Shown here: one piece after another, positions 26,675 through 35,426 of the stretch
Position numbering within the stretch: the first letter of the stretch is position 1
How the letters are laid out: each line of letters opens with the position of its first letter
DNA from: Flavobacteriales bacterium UBA5081
GTDB lineage: Bacteria; Bacteroidota; Bacteroidia; Flavobacteriales_E; Vicingaceae
Reading direction: 5' to 3'
Length of the DNA stretch: 64,000 nucleotides
Assembly: GCA_002415785.1 (NCBI GenBank)
Contig: DIAJ01000045.1
Coordinates: 1-64,000 of the forward strand
Made by a program: the position numbers and the translations under genes
Notes under the pieces: generated by a model
What the model saw: only the letters and a program-made list of their open reading frames with translations
Database searches by the model: none
What the model was told of the DNA's origin: nothing

Positions 26675-26682
26675 TAACTTTG
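26675..26682 (+). promoter_or_regulatory. -7 promoter element TAACTTTG
   Basis: Exact TAnnTTTG match 20 bases upstream of the TTG start at 26702. It is the likely promoter of the lptF/G-glycosyltransferase-dapD-GT9 operon, with a predicted leader of about 12 bases. Confidence 0.55.
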
Positions 26683-26701
26683 CAGTAAAGAAACTCCTCT
26701 G

Positions 26702-28150
26702 TTGAAGACATTTTCAAAATTCATACTCAAGTCTTTTGCGTCGCCATTTTTCGCGACTTTTTTTATTGCCCTCTTTGTGCTTTTAATGCAATTTGTATGG
26801 AAGTACATCGACGATATGGTAGGGAAAGGGCTTGAATGGACAGTTATTGTAGAGCTACTTATTTACGTTTCTGCAAGTCTAGTTCCTATGGCTTTGCCTC
26901 TTTCCATTCTCTTGTCTTCCATAATGACAATGGGGAACTTAGGTGAAAACTACGAACTCGTTGCCTTCAAGTCTGCCGGTATATCTCTTAAACGAATCCT
27001 TCGACCTTTGGCGGTGGTGGCTTTCTTATTAAGTATTTTGGCATTTGTATTTTCAAATTACCTCTTACCGATTGCCAACCTCAAAAGTAAATCACTCCTT
27101 TACGATGTAAAAGAACAAAAACCCACTATGGATATTCAACCGGGTATTTTTTCTAATTCTTTGGATGATTATTCAATTAGAGTTCGTGATAAAAAAGTTA
27201 TTGACGATGTGGAGCACCTGTATGATGTCTTAATTTACGACCACACTTCAGGTGATGGGAACAGAGTAGTTATTGTAGCTCAAGAAGGAATTATGACTGT
27301 GAGCGACAACAACAACCAAGTCATGAACTTAAAACTCATTGATGGATATAGCTACGATGAAAGTGAAGACAATCAAAAAAGGGATTTCCCTCACATGAGG
27401 AGCAAGTTTGGAGAACAACTAATCCGATTTGACCTTTCTCAATTTACGCTAAATCGTACAGATGAAGACTTATTTAAGAGCAATTACAAAATGCTCAATA
27501 TGGAGCAATTAGACGACGCTATTGACACTTTAAGTAAATTACAATCAAGTCACTTTAAGTCTTTTAAATCGGGTTTTAAGAAAAGCTCAATATTTTACAA
27601 CAACAAAAAAGAGAAAAAAGAATTAATATCTGTCAACCGAAGTGTTGACTTTGATTCACTATACAACAACCTCCCTTTCAACAAACAAAAGCAAGTTTTA
27701 GTTACGGCCACCAACTTAAGCAGAAATGCCAAGTCTCGATTGAGCAGCATTGTGGAAGATATGTACAATAGAACAAAGTACATTAACTATCATAAAATTC
27801 AATGGCATCAAAAGCTAACACTTTCATTTGCTTGTCTGGTTTTATTTTTAATAGGGGCTCCACTTGGTGCAATTATTAGAAAAGGAGGCCTGGGAATGCC
27901 GATTGTTATTTCAGTAATCTTCTTCTTAATCTTCCACATTTTGAGCATTACCGGTGAAAAAATGTCGAAAGAAGGTGCTATGCCGGTAGTTCAAGGCATG
28001 TGGATGGCTTCTATGATTTTGTTGCCAGTTGGTTTATTTTTTACTTATAAAGCCACCACTGATTCTTCATTCTTCCGCTTAGATAGTTATTTTGATAGTC
28101 TAAAAAAATTGTTTCGCAAAAAAAGTGATCAAACGAAGGAGGAGGTCTAA
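26702..28150 (+). CDS. LptF/LptG-family permease
   Basis: Inner-membrane subunit (482 residues) of the LPS export ABC transporter (YjgP/YjgQ family). Three N-terminal helices (about 10-120) contain SASLVPMALPLSILLSSIMTMGNLGENYELVAFKSAGIS, the LptB-coupling region. A periplasmic jelly-roll domain follows (about 125-360) and three C-terminal helices (about 370-455, LIGAPLGAIIRKGGLG). The start is TTG. The next in-frame ATG would fall inside the first membrane helix, and the -7 element sits just upstream of the TTG. First gene of an envelope operon. Confidence 0.9.
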   Translation: MKTFSKFILKSFASPFFATFFIALFVLLMQFVWKYIDDMVGKGLEWTVIVELLIYVSASLVPMALPLSILLSSIMTMGNLGENYELVAFKSAGISLKRILRPLAVVAFLLSILAFVFSNYLLPIANLKSKSLLYDVKEQKPTMDIQPGIFSNSLDDYSIRVRDKKVIDDVEHLYDVLIYDHTSGDGNRVVIVAQEGIMTVSDNNNQVMNLKLIDGYSYDESEDNQKRDFPHMRSKFGEQLIRFDLSQFTLNRTDEDLFKSNYKMLNMEQLDDAIDTLSKLQSSHFKSFKSGFKKSSIFYNNKKEKKELISVNRSVDFDSLYNNLPFNKQKQVLVTATNLSRNAKSRLSSIVEDMYNRTKYINYHKIQWHQKLTLSFACLVLFLIGAPLGAIIRKGGLGMPIVISVIFFLIFHILSITGEKMSKEGAMPVVQGMWMASMILLPVGLFFTYKATTDSSFFRLDSYFDSLKKLFRKKSDQTKEEV

Positions 28151-28152
28151 TC

Positions 28153-29328
28153 ATGAAGTTGGGAGTTTTACTTTCTCGCGTCCCCTACCCTTTAGAAAAA
28201 GGAGATAAACTAAGGGCCTTTCATCAAATTAAAGAGCTTTCTAAAAATCATGAAATTTATCTTTGCGCAATAAACACAAATCAATTACATCCTAAAGCAA
28301 TTGAAAAACTTACTCCTTACTGTAAAGAGATAAAAATTATAAAACTCAGTAAGTGGAGTATTCTTTTAAACCTCATTTATAGCTTACTTTTTAGCGGACT
28401 TCCACTGCAAATAGCCTATTTCTATAACAGAAGAGCAAAGAGTAAAGTTTGGAAATTCTTCAACCAAAATAAGATTGAACATCTTTACTGTCAATTAATT
28501 CGAATAAGCGAGTACGTAAAGTCCTATCCTGCTCCCAAAACCTTAGACTATATGGATGCGCTTTCGCGAGGAATGGAGCGAAGAATTGAAAAAGCCCCAT
28601 TTTACTTAAAGCCATTTGTGAAAATTGAAGGTAAAAGATTAAAAAAGTATGAACACTTTATTTTTTCTGAATTCGATAATAAAACAATTATTTCAGAACA
28701 AGATAGAGAATTGATTATTCATGCGGATAATAACAAGATCGAAATTATTCCTAACGGTGTAGACTTAGACTTTTTTAAAAAGCCAAAAAGCGATAAAAGC
28801 ATCGACATTTTATTTACTGGAAATATGTCTTATCCACCGAATGTTCTTACAGCTGAGTTTATTTGCAAAGAGATACTTCCATTAATTCATACTAAAAACA
28901 AAGAGATTAAAGTAGTAATTGCCGGTGCGAATCCATCTGCTAGGGTTCAAAGACTAGCAAGTGATTCCGTAGAAATTACCGGTTGGGTTGACGACATAAG
29001 AAGTTATTATTCGAAAGCAAAAGTATTTTTAGCTCCCATGCAGATAGGTACCGGTTTGCAGAATAAGCTACTGGAAGCAATGGCAATGAAAGTACCCTGC
29101 ATTACTTCAGAATTGGCGAATAATGCCTTGGGTGCTACAAATGCCGAAAACATTCTAATCGGTAAAAATGCAGAAGAATTTGCTCAACTTTGCCTGCAGC
29201 TATTAAGTAATCGAGAAAATGCAAATGAAATAGCTGACCGAGGTTATGCTTTTGTTAGCCAAAACTATAATTGGGAAAGCTGTACTAAAAAACTCGAGAA
29301 ATTATTTTTTAAGTCAAAAGAAAATTAA
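28153..29328 (+). CDS. Glycosyltransferase (GT4-type)
   Basis: GT-B fold glycosyltransferase of 391 residues. The N-terminus LLSRVPYPLEKGDKLRAFHQI is the acceptor-side Rossmann start. The C-terminal half has IIPNGVDLDFF, ILFTGNMSYPPN, EITGWVDDIRSYY and the donor-binding GTGLQNKLLEAMAMKVPCI segment with its conserved Glu. It starts two bases after the LptF/G stop and abuts dapD, so it belongs to the same transcript. Probably acts in cell-surface glycan or LPS assembly; donor and acceptor are unknown. Confidence 0.87.
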   Translation: MKLGVLLSRVPYPLEKGDKLRAFHQIKELSKNHEIYLCAINTNQLHPKAIEKLTPYCKEIKIIKLSKWSILLNLIYSLLFSGLPLQIAYFYNRRAKSKVWKFFNQNKIEHLYCQLIRISEYVKSYPAPKTLDYMDALSRGMERRIEKAPFYLKPFVKIEGKRLKKYEHFIFSEFDNKTIISEQDRELIIHADNNKIEIIPNGVDLDFFKKPKSDKSIDILFTGNMSYPPNVLTAEFICKEILPLIHTKNKEIKVVIAGANPSARVQRLASDSVEITGWVDDIRSYYSKAKVFLAPMQIGTGLQNKLLEAMAMKVPCITSELANNALGATNAENILIGKNAEEFAQLCLQLLSNRENANEIADRGYAFVSQNYNWESCTKKLEKLFFKSKEN

Positions 29329-30144
29329 ATGAAGGAATTAAAGACAATTATTGAGGCCGCTTGGGAAAATAGAGAGCTCTTGAATGAAAGTAAAACCATT
29401 CAAGCAATCGAAGAAGTGATTTTAGCCATTGATGAAGGAAAGTTGAGATGTGCTGAACCAACAGAAAGTGGCTGGCAAGTGAATGAATGGGTAAAGAAAG
29501 CTGTCGTTCTGTATTTCCCCATACGCAAGATGGAAACCATTGAAATAGGTCCTTTTGAGTTTCACGATAAAATGGCGCTAAAAGCAAATTACGCTAAAAA
29601 AGGTGTAAGAGTTGTTCCTCATGCTATTGCTCGTTATGGTGCCTATATCTCAAAGGGTGTAGTAATGATGCCTTCTTATGTAAACATCGGTGCTTATGTC
29701 GACGAAGGAACAATGGTAGATACTTGGGCAACAGTTGGCAGTTGTGCTCAAATCGGCAAGAATGTTCACCTTAGCGGTGGCGTGGGTATTGGTGGTGTTT
29801 TAGAACCTTTACAAGCGGCACCTGTAATTATAGAAGATGGCTGCTTCATTGGCTCCAGATGTATTGTTGTGGAAGGCGTTCATGTAGAAAAGGAAGCCGT
29901 TTTAGGTGCAAATGTAGTGCTTACAAAATCCACCAAAGTAATTGACGTTAGTGGGGATGAACCTAAAGAGTATCGAGGAAGAGTTCCGGCAAGGTCAGTG
30001 GTAATTCCCGGTTCTTACACGAAAAAATTCCCGGCTGGAGAGTATCAAGTACCTTGCGCATTAATTATAGGTCAACGCAAAGCAAGCACGGACTTAAAAA
30101 CCTCTCTAAATAATGTATTAAGAGACTTTGAAGTAGCAGTTTAA
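29329..30144 (+). CDS. dapD: 2,3,4,5-tetrahydropyridine-2,6-dicarboxylate N-succinyltransferase
   Basis: Cytoplasmic enzyme (271 residues) of the succinylase branch of lysine and diaminopimelate synthesis. It acylates tetrahydrodipicolinate with succinyl-CoA. Features are the helical N-terminal domain, then left-handed beta-helix hexapeptide repeats (about 100-215) with SGGVGIGGVLEPLQAAPVIIEDGCFIGSR, GVHVEKEAVLGANVVLTKST and the conserved VPARSVVIPGS. Length matches the family. It abuts the glycosyltransferase gene and overlaps the GT9 gene by one base (TAATG). Confidence 0.95.
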   Translation: MKELKTIIEAAWENRELLNESKTIQAIEEVILAIDEGKLRCAEPTESGWQVNEWVKKAVVLYFPIRKMETIEIGPFEFHDKMALKANYAKKGVRVVPHAIARYGAYISKGVVMMPSYVNIGAYVDEGTMVDTWATVGSCAQIGKNVHLSGGVGIGGVLEPLQAAPVIIEDGCFIGSRCIVVEGVHVEKEAVLGANVVLTKSTKVIDVSGDEPKEYRGRVPARSVVIPGSYTKKFPAGEYQVPCALIIGQRKASTDLKTSLNNVLRDFEVAV

Positions 30145-31154
30145 TGCAAAAAATCCTCATCATACAAACAGCATTTATAGGTGATGTAATTTTAGCAACA
30201 CCCATCATAGAGAAATTGCATCAGCATTATCCTGAAGCAAAAATTGATTTTTTGGTGAGAAGAGGAAATGGTGGACTATTAAAAGGTCATCCTTACTTAA
30301 ATGATGTATTTATTTGGAAGAAGAAACACAATAAATACAGTAGCCTATTAAAAGTCATAGCTTTAGTTAGAAGCAAGAAATATGATACTGTTGTTAATGT
30401 ACAACGTTTTTTTGCTTCCGGTTTAATTACGGCTCTTTCCGGTGCAAAGCTTAAGATTGGCTTTCGAAAAAATCCACTTTCCTTTCTTTTCGATAAAAAG
30501 GTTGGTCATCGATTAAAAGGACAACATGAAACAAGTAGAAATCTTTCTTTAATCAAGGAAATTACAGATAAAAAATACATTCGACCGAAACTTTATCCAC
30601 GCAAAATTGATTACGCTTCTGTTTCAAAATATCAAGCACTACCCTATTTGTGTATAGCACCTACTTCTGTATGGAAAACCAAAGAATTTCCCGCACTAAA
30701 ATGGGCAGAGTTGATTTTAGCGCAAGACGATGATTGGCCGATTTATTTGCTAGGTGGTCCTGATGATTTTGATGCCTGCGAAGAGTTAATAGAAATGTGT
30801 AAGCGCCCTAAGTTGATTAATCTTGCCGGTAAATTAGAATTCTTAGCTTCTGCAGCCTTAATGGAAAAAGCAGCTATGAATTACGTTAACGATTCTGCGC
30901 CTATGCACATGGCTTCTGCAATGAATGCACCAACCAATGCGGTTTTTTGCTCAACTATTCCATCTTTTGGTTTTGGACCATTGTCTACCAAATCGAAAAT
31001 TGTTGAAACAGAAGAAAAACTAAGCTGTAGGCCATGCGGAATTCACGGAAGAAAAAGCTGCCCGCTAGGTCATTTTAACTGTGCACATCAAATTAAGAAA
31101 GAGCAGTTTGATATTTTACGTTATCGAGATTTTTATACTGAAACTGCTGAATAA
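30144..31154 (+). CDS. GT9-family (heptosyltransferase-like) glycosyltransferase
   Basis: Protein of 336 residues of the ADP-heptose:LPS heptosyltransferase family. The N-terminus IIQTAFIGDVILATPIIEKLHQHYPEAKIDFLVR and the C-terminal segments APTSVWKTKEFPALKW, NLAGKLEFLASAALMEKA and VNDSAPMHMASAMNAPTNAVF are characteristic. A cysteine-rich tail (SCRPCGIHGRKSCPLGHFNC) is typical of Bacteroidota homologues. Last gene of the lptF/G operon. Its last 62 bases overlap the convergent hydrolase gene. Confidence 0.88.
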   Translation: MQKILIIQTAFIGDVILATPIIEKLHQHYPEAKIDFLVRRGNGGLLKGHPYLNDVFIWKKKHNKYSSLLKVIALVRSKKYDTVVNVQRFFASGLITALSGAKLKIGFRKNPLSFLFDKKVGHRLKGQHETSRNLSLIKEITDKKYIRPKLYPRKIDYASVSKYQALPYLCIAPTSVWKTKEFPALKWAELILAQDDDWPIYLLGGPDDFDACEELIEMCKRPKLINLAGKLEFLASAALMEKAAMNYVNDSAPMHMASAMNAPTNAVFCSTIPSFGFGPLSTKSKIVETEEKLSCRPCGIHGRKSCPLGHFNCAHQIKKEQFDILRYRDFYTETAE

Positions 31155-31914
31155 ATCGGCTGCTTAGTTCATTAAACAATTGAGGGCAGTCGATATTTAC
31201 AACATGTCCGCAATTGGGCAAAACCTCTAAAGCCGTATTTTTTTGTTCACTTACTAATTTTTTCACTGAGGGTAAAAACATATAGTCTTCCTCTCCCATA
31301 ATGTAAAGTGACGGTACTTCACTCCCATTAATTCTAAAAAAACGAAGCAAGGGGTTAATTTCAGAAACCAATGCAAACCACTTTTTAAACTCTCCTTGAT
31401 CTAACTTTTTAGCTTCTCTTACAAATAGGTTTCTAGATTCTTTATGTTTTCTTCTCGGTAGAATTACCCATGCAAAAAGTTTATATAAAATCATGTACGG
31501 CAACATGGATTTAAACCAATTCCCTAAGCGCATTAAAAGTTGACCTCTTAGGTTAAGTTTCATAACTGCTCCACCTAAAATCATACTCTTAACTCTTTCG
31601 GGATTATTTTCGGCTAAATCGCGAATAATTATTGTTCCAAGTGATATTCCAACAAAATGAGCACTTTCGATATTCAGTTGATTTAAAACCTCCAACACAT
31701 CCTCACGAATAATTTTGAAATTGTAGGATCTTAACTTTTTAAATAAAGGAAATTTTGATTTACCATGACCACGTAAATCAACTAGCAAGACATTATACTT
31801 ACTCTTAAAGTACTTTAGTTGTTTAAACCAAATACTACTACTGCCTCCGGCTCCATGAATAAATGCCACCCACTCTTTGCTTTCTTTATGTGGGTAAGTG
31901 TGGTAGTGAATCAT
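31093..31914 (-). CDS. Alpha/beta hydrolase
   Basis: Alpha/beta-hydrolase fold enzyme of 273 residues. The oxyanion motif HGAGG (20-24), LVDLRGHGKS (44-53), the nucleophile elbow GISLG with Ser91, a lid-like basic region (about 120-175), an acidic residue in YIMGEEDYMF and the catalytic His in NCGHVVNID are all visible. It may be an esterase or a similar enzyme; the substrate is unknown. The 3' end overlaps the convergent GT9 gene by 62 bases, and the final 20 or so residues lie beyond the core fold. Confidence 0.87.
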   Translation of the reverse strand: MIHYHTYPHKESKEWVAFIHGAGGSSSIWFKQLKYFKSKYNVLLVDLRGHGKSKFPLFKKLRSYNFKIIREDVLEVLNQLNIESAHFVGISLGTIIIRDLAENNPERVKSMILGGAVMKLNLRGQLLMRLGNWFKSMLPYMILYKLFAWVILPRRKHKESRNLFVREAKKLDQGEFKKWFALVSEINPLLRFFRINGSEVPSLYIMGEEDYMFLPSVKKLVSEQKNTALEVLPNCGHVVNIDCPQLFNELSSRFIQQFQYKNLDNVKYQTALS

Positions 31915-31960
31915 TAATATTAAAAACAGGTAAAGTTGTGAAAAGTTTCTGAATACAACT

Positions 31961-31996
31961 AAAAAAGGCCACTCATTCGAGCAGCCTTTTTATTAC
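31961..31996 (-). terminator. Probable terminator of the nqr operon
   Basis: Hairpin between the end of nqrF and the start of the hydrolase gene. GGC/GCC and CTC/GAG pairings with a two-base internal mismatch are flanked by A6 on the left and T5 on the right, so on the minus strand the stem is followed by a run of T. Moderate strength. Confidence 0.55.
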
Positions 31997-32012
31997 ATTA
32001 ATATTTTATTTA

Positions 32013-33323
32013 TTACTCTCCAAAATCATCGAAGCTAATGTGTTCTTCAGGAATTCCCCAATCATCACACATTTTAATTACTGCGGCATTCATCATTGGA
32101 GGTCCACAGAAGTAAAACTCGATTTCTTCCGGTTCTTCGTGTTTACTCAAGTAATTATCAATAAAAGCCTGGTGAACAAAACCTAAGAAACCGTCACCTT
32201 CATCATCGATCGACTTTTTCTCTTTCCAATTATCTTCTTCTAAAGGCTCAGATAAAACAATGTGAAATTTAAAGTTTGGAAACTCTTTCTCTAACTTTCT
32301 GAAGTGCTCAACATAGAACAATTCTCTCTTAGATCGTCCACCGTACCAATAAGACACTTTTCTATCGGTTTTAAGAGTTTGGAATAAGTGGAAAATATGA
32401 GCTCTTAATGGAGCCATACCGGCACCACCACCAATGTAAACCATTTCTTTATCGGTATCTTTAATAAAGAACTCACCATAAGGTCCTGAAATGGTTACTT
32501 TATCTCCGGGTTTTCTTGTAAATACATAAGAAGAACAAATTCCCGGGTTAACATTCATCCAAGTATTCTTTTCACGATCCCAAGGAGGCGTAGCGATACG
32601 AATATTTAACATGATGATGTTTCCTTCTGCCGGGTGGTTAGCCATAGAGTATGCTCTAAAAACCGGCTCGGGGTTTTTCATTGTTAATGGCCACAAGTTA
32701 AACTTGTCCCAGTCTTCTTTAAACTTATCCGGTCCTGCAGGATCATCCGGATGTGGAGCAATGTCAATATCTTTAAAATCACAAGTAATGGCAGGTACAT
32801 CCACTTGAATATAACCTCCTGCTTCAAAATCAAGCGTTTCTCCTTCAGGTAGACGAACGACAAATTCTTTAATGAAAGTAGCCACATTGTAATTTGAAAC
32901 CACTTCGCACTCCCATTTTTTAATTCCAAAAATTTCATCCGGAATTTGAATGTCCATGTCTTGTTTAACTTTCACCTGACAACCTAAACGCCAATCCTCT
33001 TGAATTTCTTTTCGAGAAAAGTATGGCTTTTCGGTTGGAAGAATTTCTCCTCCACCACTTTTTACCTGACATTTACACATGGCGCAAGTTCCACCGCCAC
33101 CACATGCAGAAGGCAAAAATATTTTTTGATCACTTAATGTACTCAAAAGCGTGTTACCTGCACTTACTTCAATTTCTTTTTCACCATTAATGGTTAGCTT
33201 AACCGGCCCTGAGGTGGTCAACTTTGCCTTTGCCCATAGCAACAACATTACTAACAATAGTACTACGATAAGCACCACTACTACTGCTGCTCCGATTGTT
33301 GCTGAATTCAATGCTAAAATCAT
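32013..33323 (-). CDS. nqrF: Na+-translocating NADH:quinone reductase subunit F
   Basis: Electron-input subunit (436 residues) of the Na+-pumping NADH:quinone oxidoreductase. An N-terminal membrane helix (about 10-32) is followed by a 2Fe-2S ferredoxin domain with C74, C80, C83 and C115 (SACGGGGTCAMCKC). The FAD/NADH reductase domain follows, with RAYSMANHP, GGGAGMAPLRAHI and YFCGPPMMNAAVIKM. It is the last gene of the nqrABCDEF operon and ends just before a terminator-like hairpin. Confidence 0.97.
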   Translation of the reverse strand: MILALNSATIGAAVVVVLIVVLLLVMLLLWAKAKLTTSGPVKLTINGEKEIEVSAGNTLLSTLSDQKIFLPSACGGGGTCAMCKCQVKSGGGEILPTEKPYFSRKEIQEDWRLGCQVKVKQDMDIQIPDEIFGIKKWECEVVSNYNVATFIKEFVVRLPEGETLDFEAGGYIQVDVPAITCDFKDIDIAPHPDDPAGPDKFKEDWDKFNLWPLTMKNPEPVFRAYSMANHPAEGNIIMLNIRIATPPWDREKNTWMNVNPGICSSYVFTRKPGDKVTISGPYGEFFIKDTDKEMVYIGGGAGMAPLRAHIFHLFQTLKTDRKVSYWYGGRSKRELFYVEHFRKLEKEFPNFKFHIVLSEPLEEDNWKEKKSIDDEGDGFLGFVHQAFIDNYLSKHEEPEEIEFYFCGPPMMNAAVIKMCDDWGIPEEHISFDDFGE

Positions 33324-33357
33324 ATCTTATCTTATTCTAGTTAGTTTTTCCGATTAA

Positions 33358-33972
33358 TTAAAGTTCAATTCCCATAAAACTCATGAAAGCTATTCCCATC
33401 AATCCGGTGATGATGAAAGTGATTCCAAGTCCTCTTAATGGTGCAGGAACGTTTGAGTATCTAATTTTTTCACGGATAGCTGCAATAGCAACAATTGCCA
33501 AGAACCAACCTACTCCGGAACCTAAACCAAACACCGTAGCCTCTCCAATGTTTGCGTATTGTCTTTCTTGCATAAATAAACTACCGCCCAAAATTGAACA
33601 GTTTACCGCAATCAAAGGCAAGAAAATACCCAAAGCACCGTAAAGTGCAGGGGCAAATTTTTCAACCGCCATTTCTACTAATTGAACCATAGAGGCAATC
33701 ACAGCAATAAACATAATAAAACTCAAGAAGCTTAAATCTACAGTAGCAAATTCTTCGTCTAACCAAGCTAAAGCTCCTTCTTTTAATACATAATTTTCCA
33801 ATAAATAGTTAATAGGCACAGTAATTCCCAATACGAAAATAACGGCGGCACCCAAACCTACACCTGTTTTCACAGTCTTAGAAACGGCTAAGTATGAACA
33901 CATTCCCAAGAAGTAGGCGAAAATCATGTTATCGACAAAAATCGACTTAACGAAAATATTAATATAATCCAT
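33358..33972 (-). CDS. nqrE: Na+-NQR subunit E
   Basis: Membrane subunit (204 residues, six helices) of the Na+-NQR complex, homologous to RnfA. The family segments NMIFAYFLGMCSYLAVSK, LGIFLPLIAVNCSILGG and FGLGSGVGWFLAIVAIAAIREK are present. The conserved Cys residues in the membrane (C25, and C in NCSILGG) are the likely ligands of the intramembrane iron-sulfur centre shared with NqrD. Sits between nqrD and nqrF. Confidence 0.97.
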   Translation of the reverse strand: MDYINIFVKSIFVDNMIFAYFLGMCSYLAVSKTVKTGVGLGAAVIFVLGITVPINYLLENYVLKEGALAWLDEEFATVDLSFLSFIMFIAVIASMVQLVEMAVEKFAPALYGALGIFLPLIAVNCSILGGSLFMQERQYANIGEATVFGLGSGVGWFLAIVAIAAIREKIRYSNVPAPLRGLGITFIITGLMGIAFMSFMGIEL

Positions 33973-33994
33973 GGCTTATCTCTTTACTAATTCT

Positions 33995-34675
33995 TTAGTT
34001 TTCTTCAATCAATTTAGTGTTTTTCGAACGTTGAACCCAGATAATGATTCCAACGGTAATCAGTGCCATAGGAGGCAAAATCATTAAACCGTTATTCATA
34101 TATCCGAATTCGTAGAAAGCATCGGGTATTAATTGCACACCCCATAATTTTCCGGAACCGAAAAACTCTCTGGCAACTGCTACAGCAATTAAAATCCAGC
34201 CATAACCGGCAGCATTTCCGACTGCATCAAGAAAAGAAGGCCAAGCCTTATTTCCAAGAGCAAAAGCTTCTAAACGTCCCATGATAATACAATTCGTAAT
34301 AATCAAACCAACGAAAACTGAAAGTTGTTTACTTACGTCGTATAAAAAGGCTTTTAGAACTTGGTCAACTAAAATAACCAATGCAGCTACAATCACTAAT
34401 TGAACAATAATACGAACACGACCGGGAATTAAGTTTCTCATCCAAGAAACGATTAAGTTCGCACCAATCATTACAAATAAAACGGAAAGCGACATTACAA
34501 AGGCTTGTTTTACCTGAACAGTAATCGCCAAAGCTGAACAAATCCCCAACACTTGAATGGTAATTGGGTTGTCATCGTTCAATGGATCCGATAATAAGCG
34601 CTTATTCTTTGCTGAGAATAAAGGCTCTTTTGGTTCTTTTGCAACATCTTTGGTTGCTTCTGCTGTTTCACTCAT
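33995..34675 (-). CDS. nqrD: Na+-NQR subunit D
   Basis: Membrane subunit (226 residues) homologous to RnfE, six helices. Family segments: DDNPITIQVLGICSALAITVQ, YDVSKQLSVFVGLIITNCIIMGRLEAFA and GNAAGYGWILIAVAVAREF. The membrane Cys in QVLGICSAL and in TNCIIMGR pair with those of NqrE for the iron centre. A charged N-terminal extension of about 30 residues (TEATKDVAKEPKEP-type) is longer than in proteobacterial NqrD. Confidence 0.97.
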   Translation of the reverse strand: MSETAEATKDVAKEPKEPLFSAKNKRLLSDPLNDDNPITIQVLGICSALAITVQVKQAFVMSLSVLFVMIGANLIVSWMRNLIPGRVRIIVQLVIVAALVILVDQVLKAFLYDVSKQLSVFVGLIITNCIIMGRLEAFALGNKAWPSFLDAVGNAAGYGWILIAVAVAREFFGSGKLWGVQLIPDAFYEFGYMNNGLMILPPMALITVGIIIWVQRSKNTKLIEEN

Positions 34676-34693
34676 GTCTTAATTAATTTAATA

Positions 34694-35416
34694 TTATAAA
34701 GCAGCTTGTTTGTTACCCTTGAAGTGAGGTACATAAACTTTTAATGTACGCTCAATCATTTCTCCCACTCCTTTTGAAGTAATGGTTCCTCCGGAAATAC
34801 CGTCGATTTTGTGTTGATCACCACTGGTATCAACTCCACCTTTCACTACATCAACTGAAACAAAATTATCCGATTGATCAAAAATCGTTTTTCCAATAAA
34901 CTTATCTTGGAAAGGGTCAGTATTTATCTCTGCACCTAAACCGGGAGTTTCTGATTTGTGATCGAAAGTTGTTCCGTAAACTGTATTCATATCCTCTTCA
35001 AAAGAAATGTATCCCCAAATGGGACCCCATAAACCTTTACCGGCAAGTGGAACAATATATTTTTTTGCACCATTTTCTTCAAAGATAAACAATGGATATT
35101 GTCTTTCTTCAGCAGGAACAGCTTTGTATTGTTGAACTACATCAATGTCAAAAGGATCAATTTCTGTAGCAGTCAAAACCTCACCGTCATTGCTTAACAT
35201 TTTCTGATCTACAATGTATTTCTCAAATTTTTCAGCGGCGTTTTGCGGAGTTGATTCCATTCCAACAGAAGCCAAGATGTTTTGCATCTTTTCAATGCGA
35301 ACATTCTCTTTTTGCATCGGCTTTAAGCTTTCAGAAACAAATGCCAATAAGCCGGCTACCACTATTACGAGAATGGCTGAAAAAATAAATGTGTACGAGT
35401 TCTTATTTACGTCCAT
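34694..35416 (-). CDS. nqrC: Na+-NQR subunit C (covalent FMN)
   Basis: FMN-carrying subunit of 240 residues with one N-terminal helix (about 8-27) and a periplasmic domain. The flavinylation motif is DGISGGTITS (about 205-214), so the FMN-bearing Thr is T211; the SGGT form is usual in Bacteroidota. I start at the ATG at 35416 (MDVNKNSYTF). An upstream ATG at 35470 lies inside the end of nqrB, and its extra residues precede the membrane helix without homology to the family. Confidence 0.95.
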   Translation of the reverse strand: MDVNKNSYTFIFSAILVIVVAGLLAFVSESLKPMQKENVRIEKMQNILASVGMESTPQNAAEKFEKYIVDQKMLSNDGEVLTATEIDPFDIDVVQQYKAVPAEERQYPLFIFEENGAKKYIVPLAGKGLWGPIWGYISFEEDMNTVYGTTFDHKSETPGLGAEINTDPFQDKFIGKTIFDQSDNFVSVDVVKGGVDTSGDQHKIDGISGGTITSKGVGEMIERTLKVYVPHFKGNKQAAL

Positions 35417-35426
35417 AGTTAATTTT

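Noticed and set aside
34694..35416. NqrC flavinylation motif SGGT instead of SGAT
   Set aside because: This form is usual in Bacteroidota NqrC and keeps the acceptor Thr.
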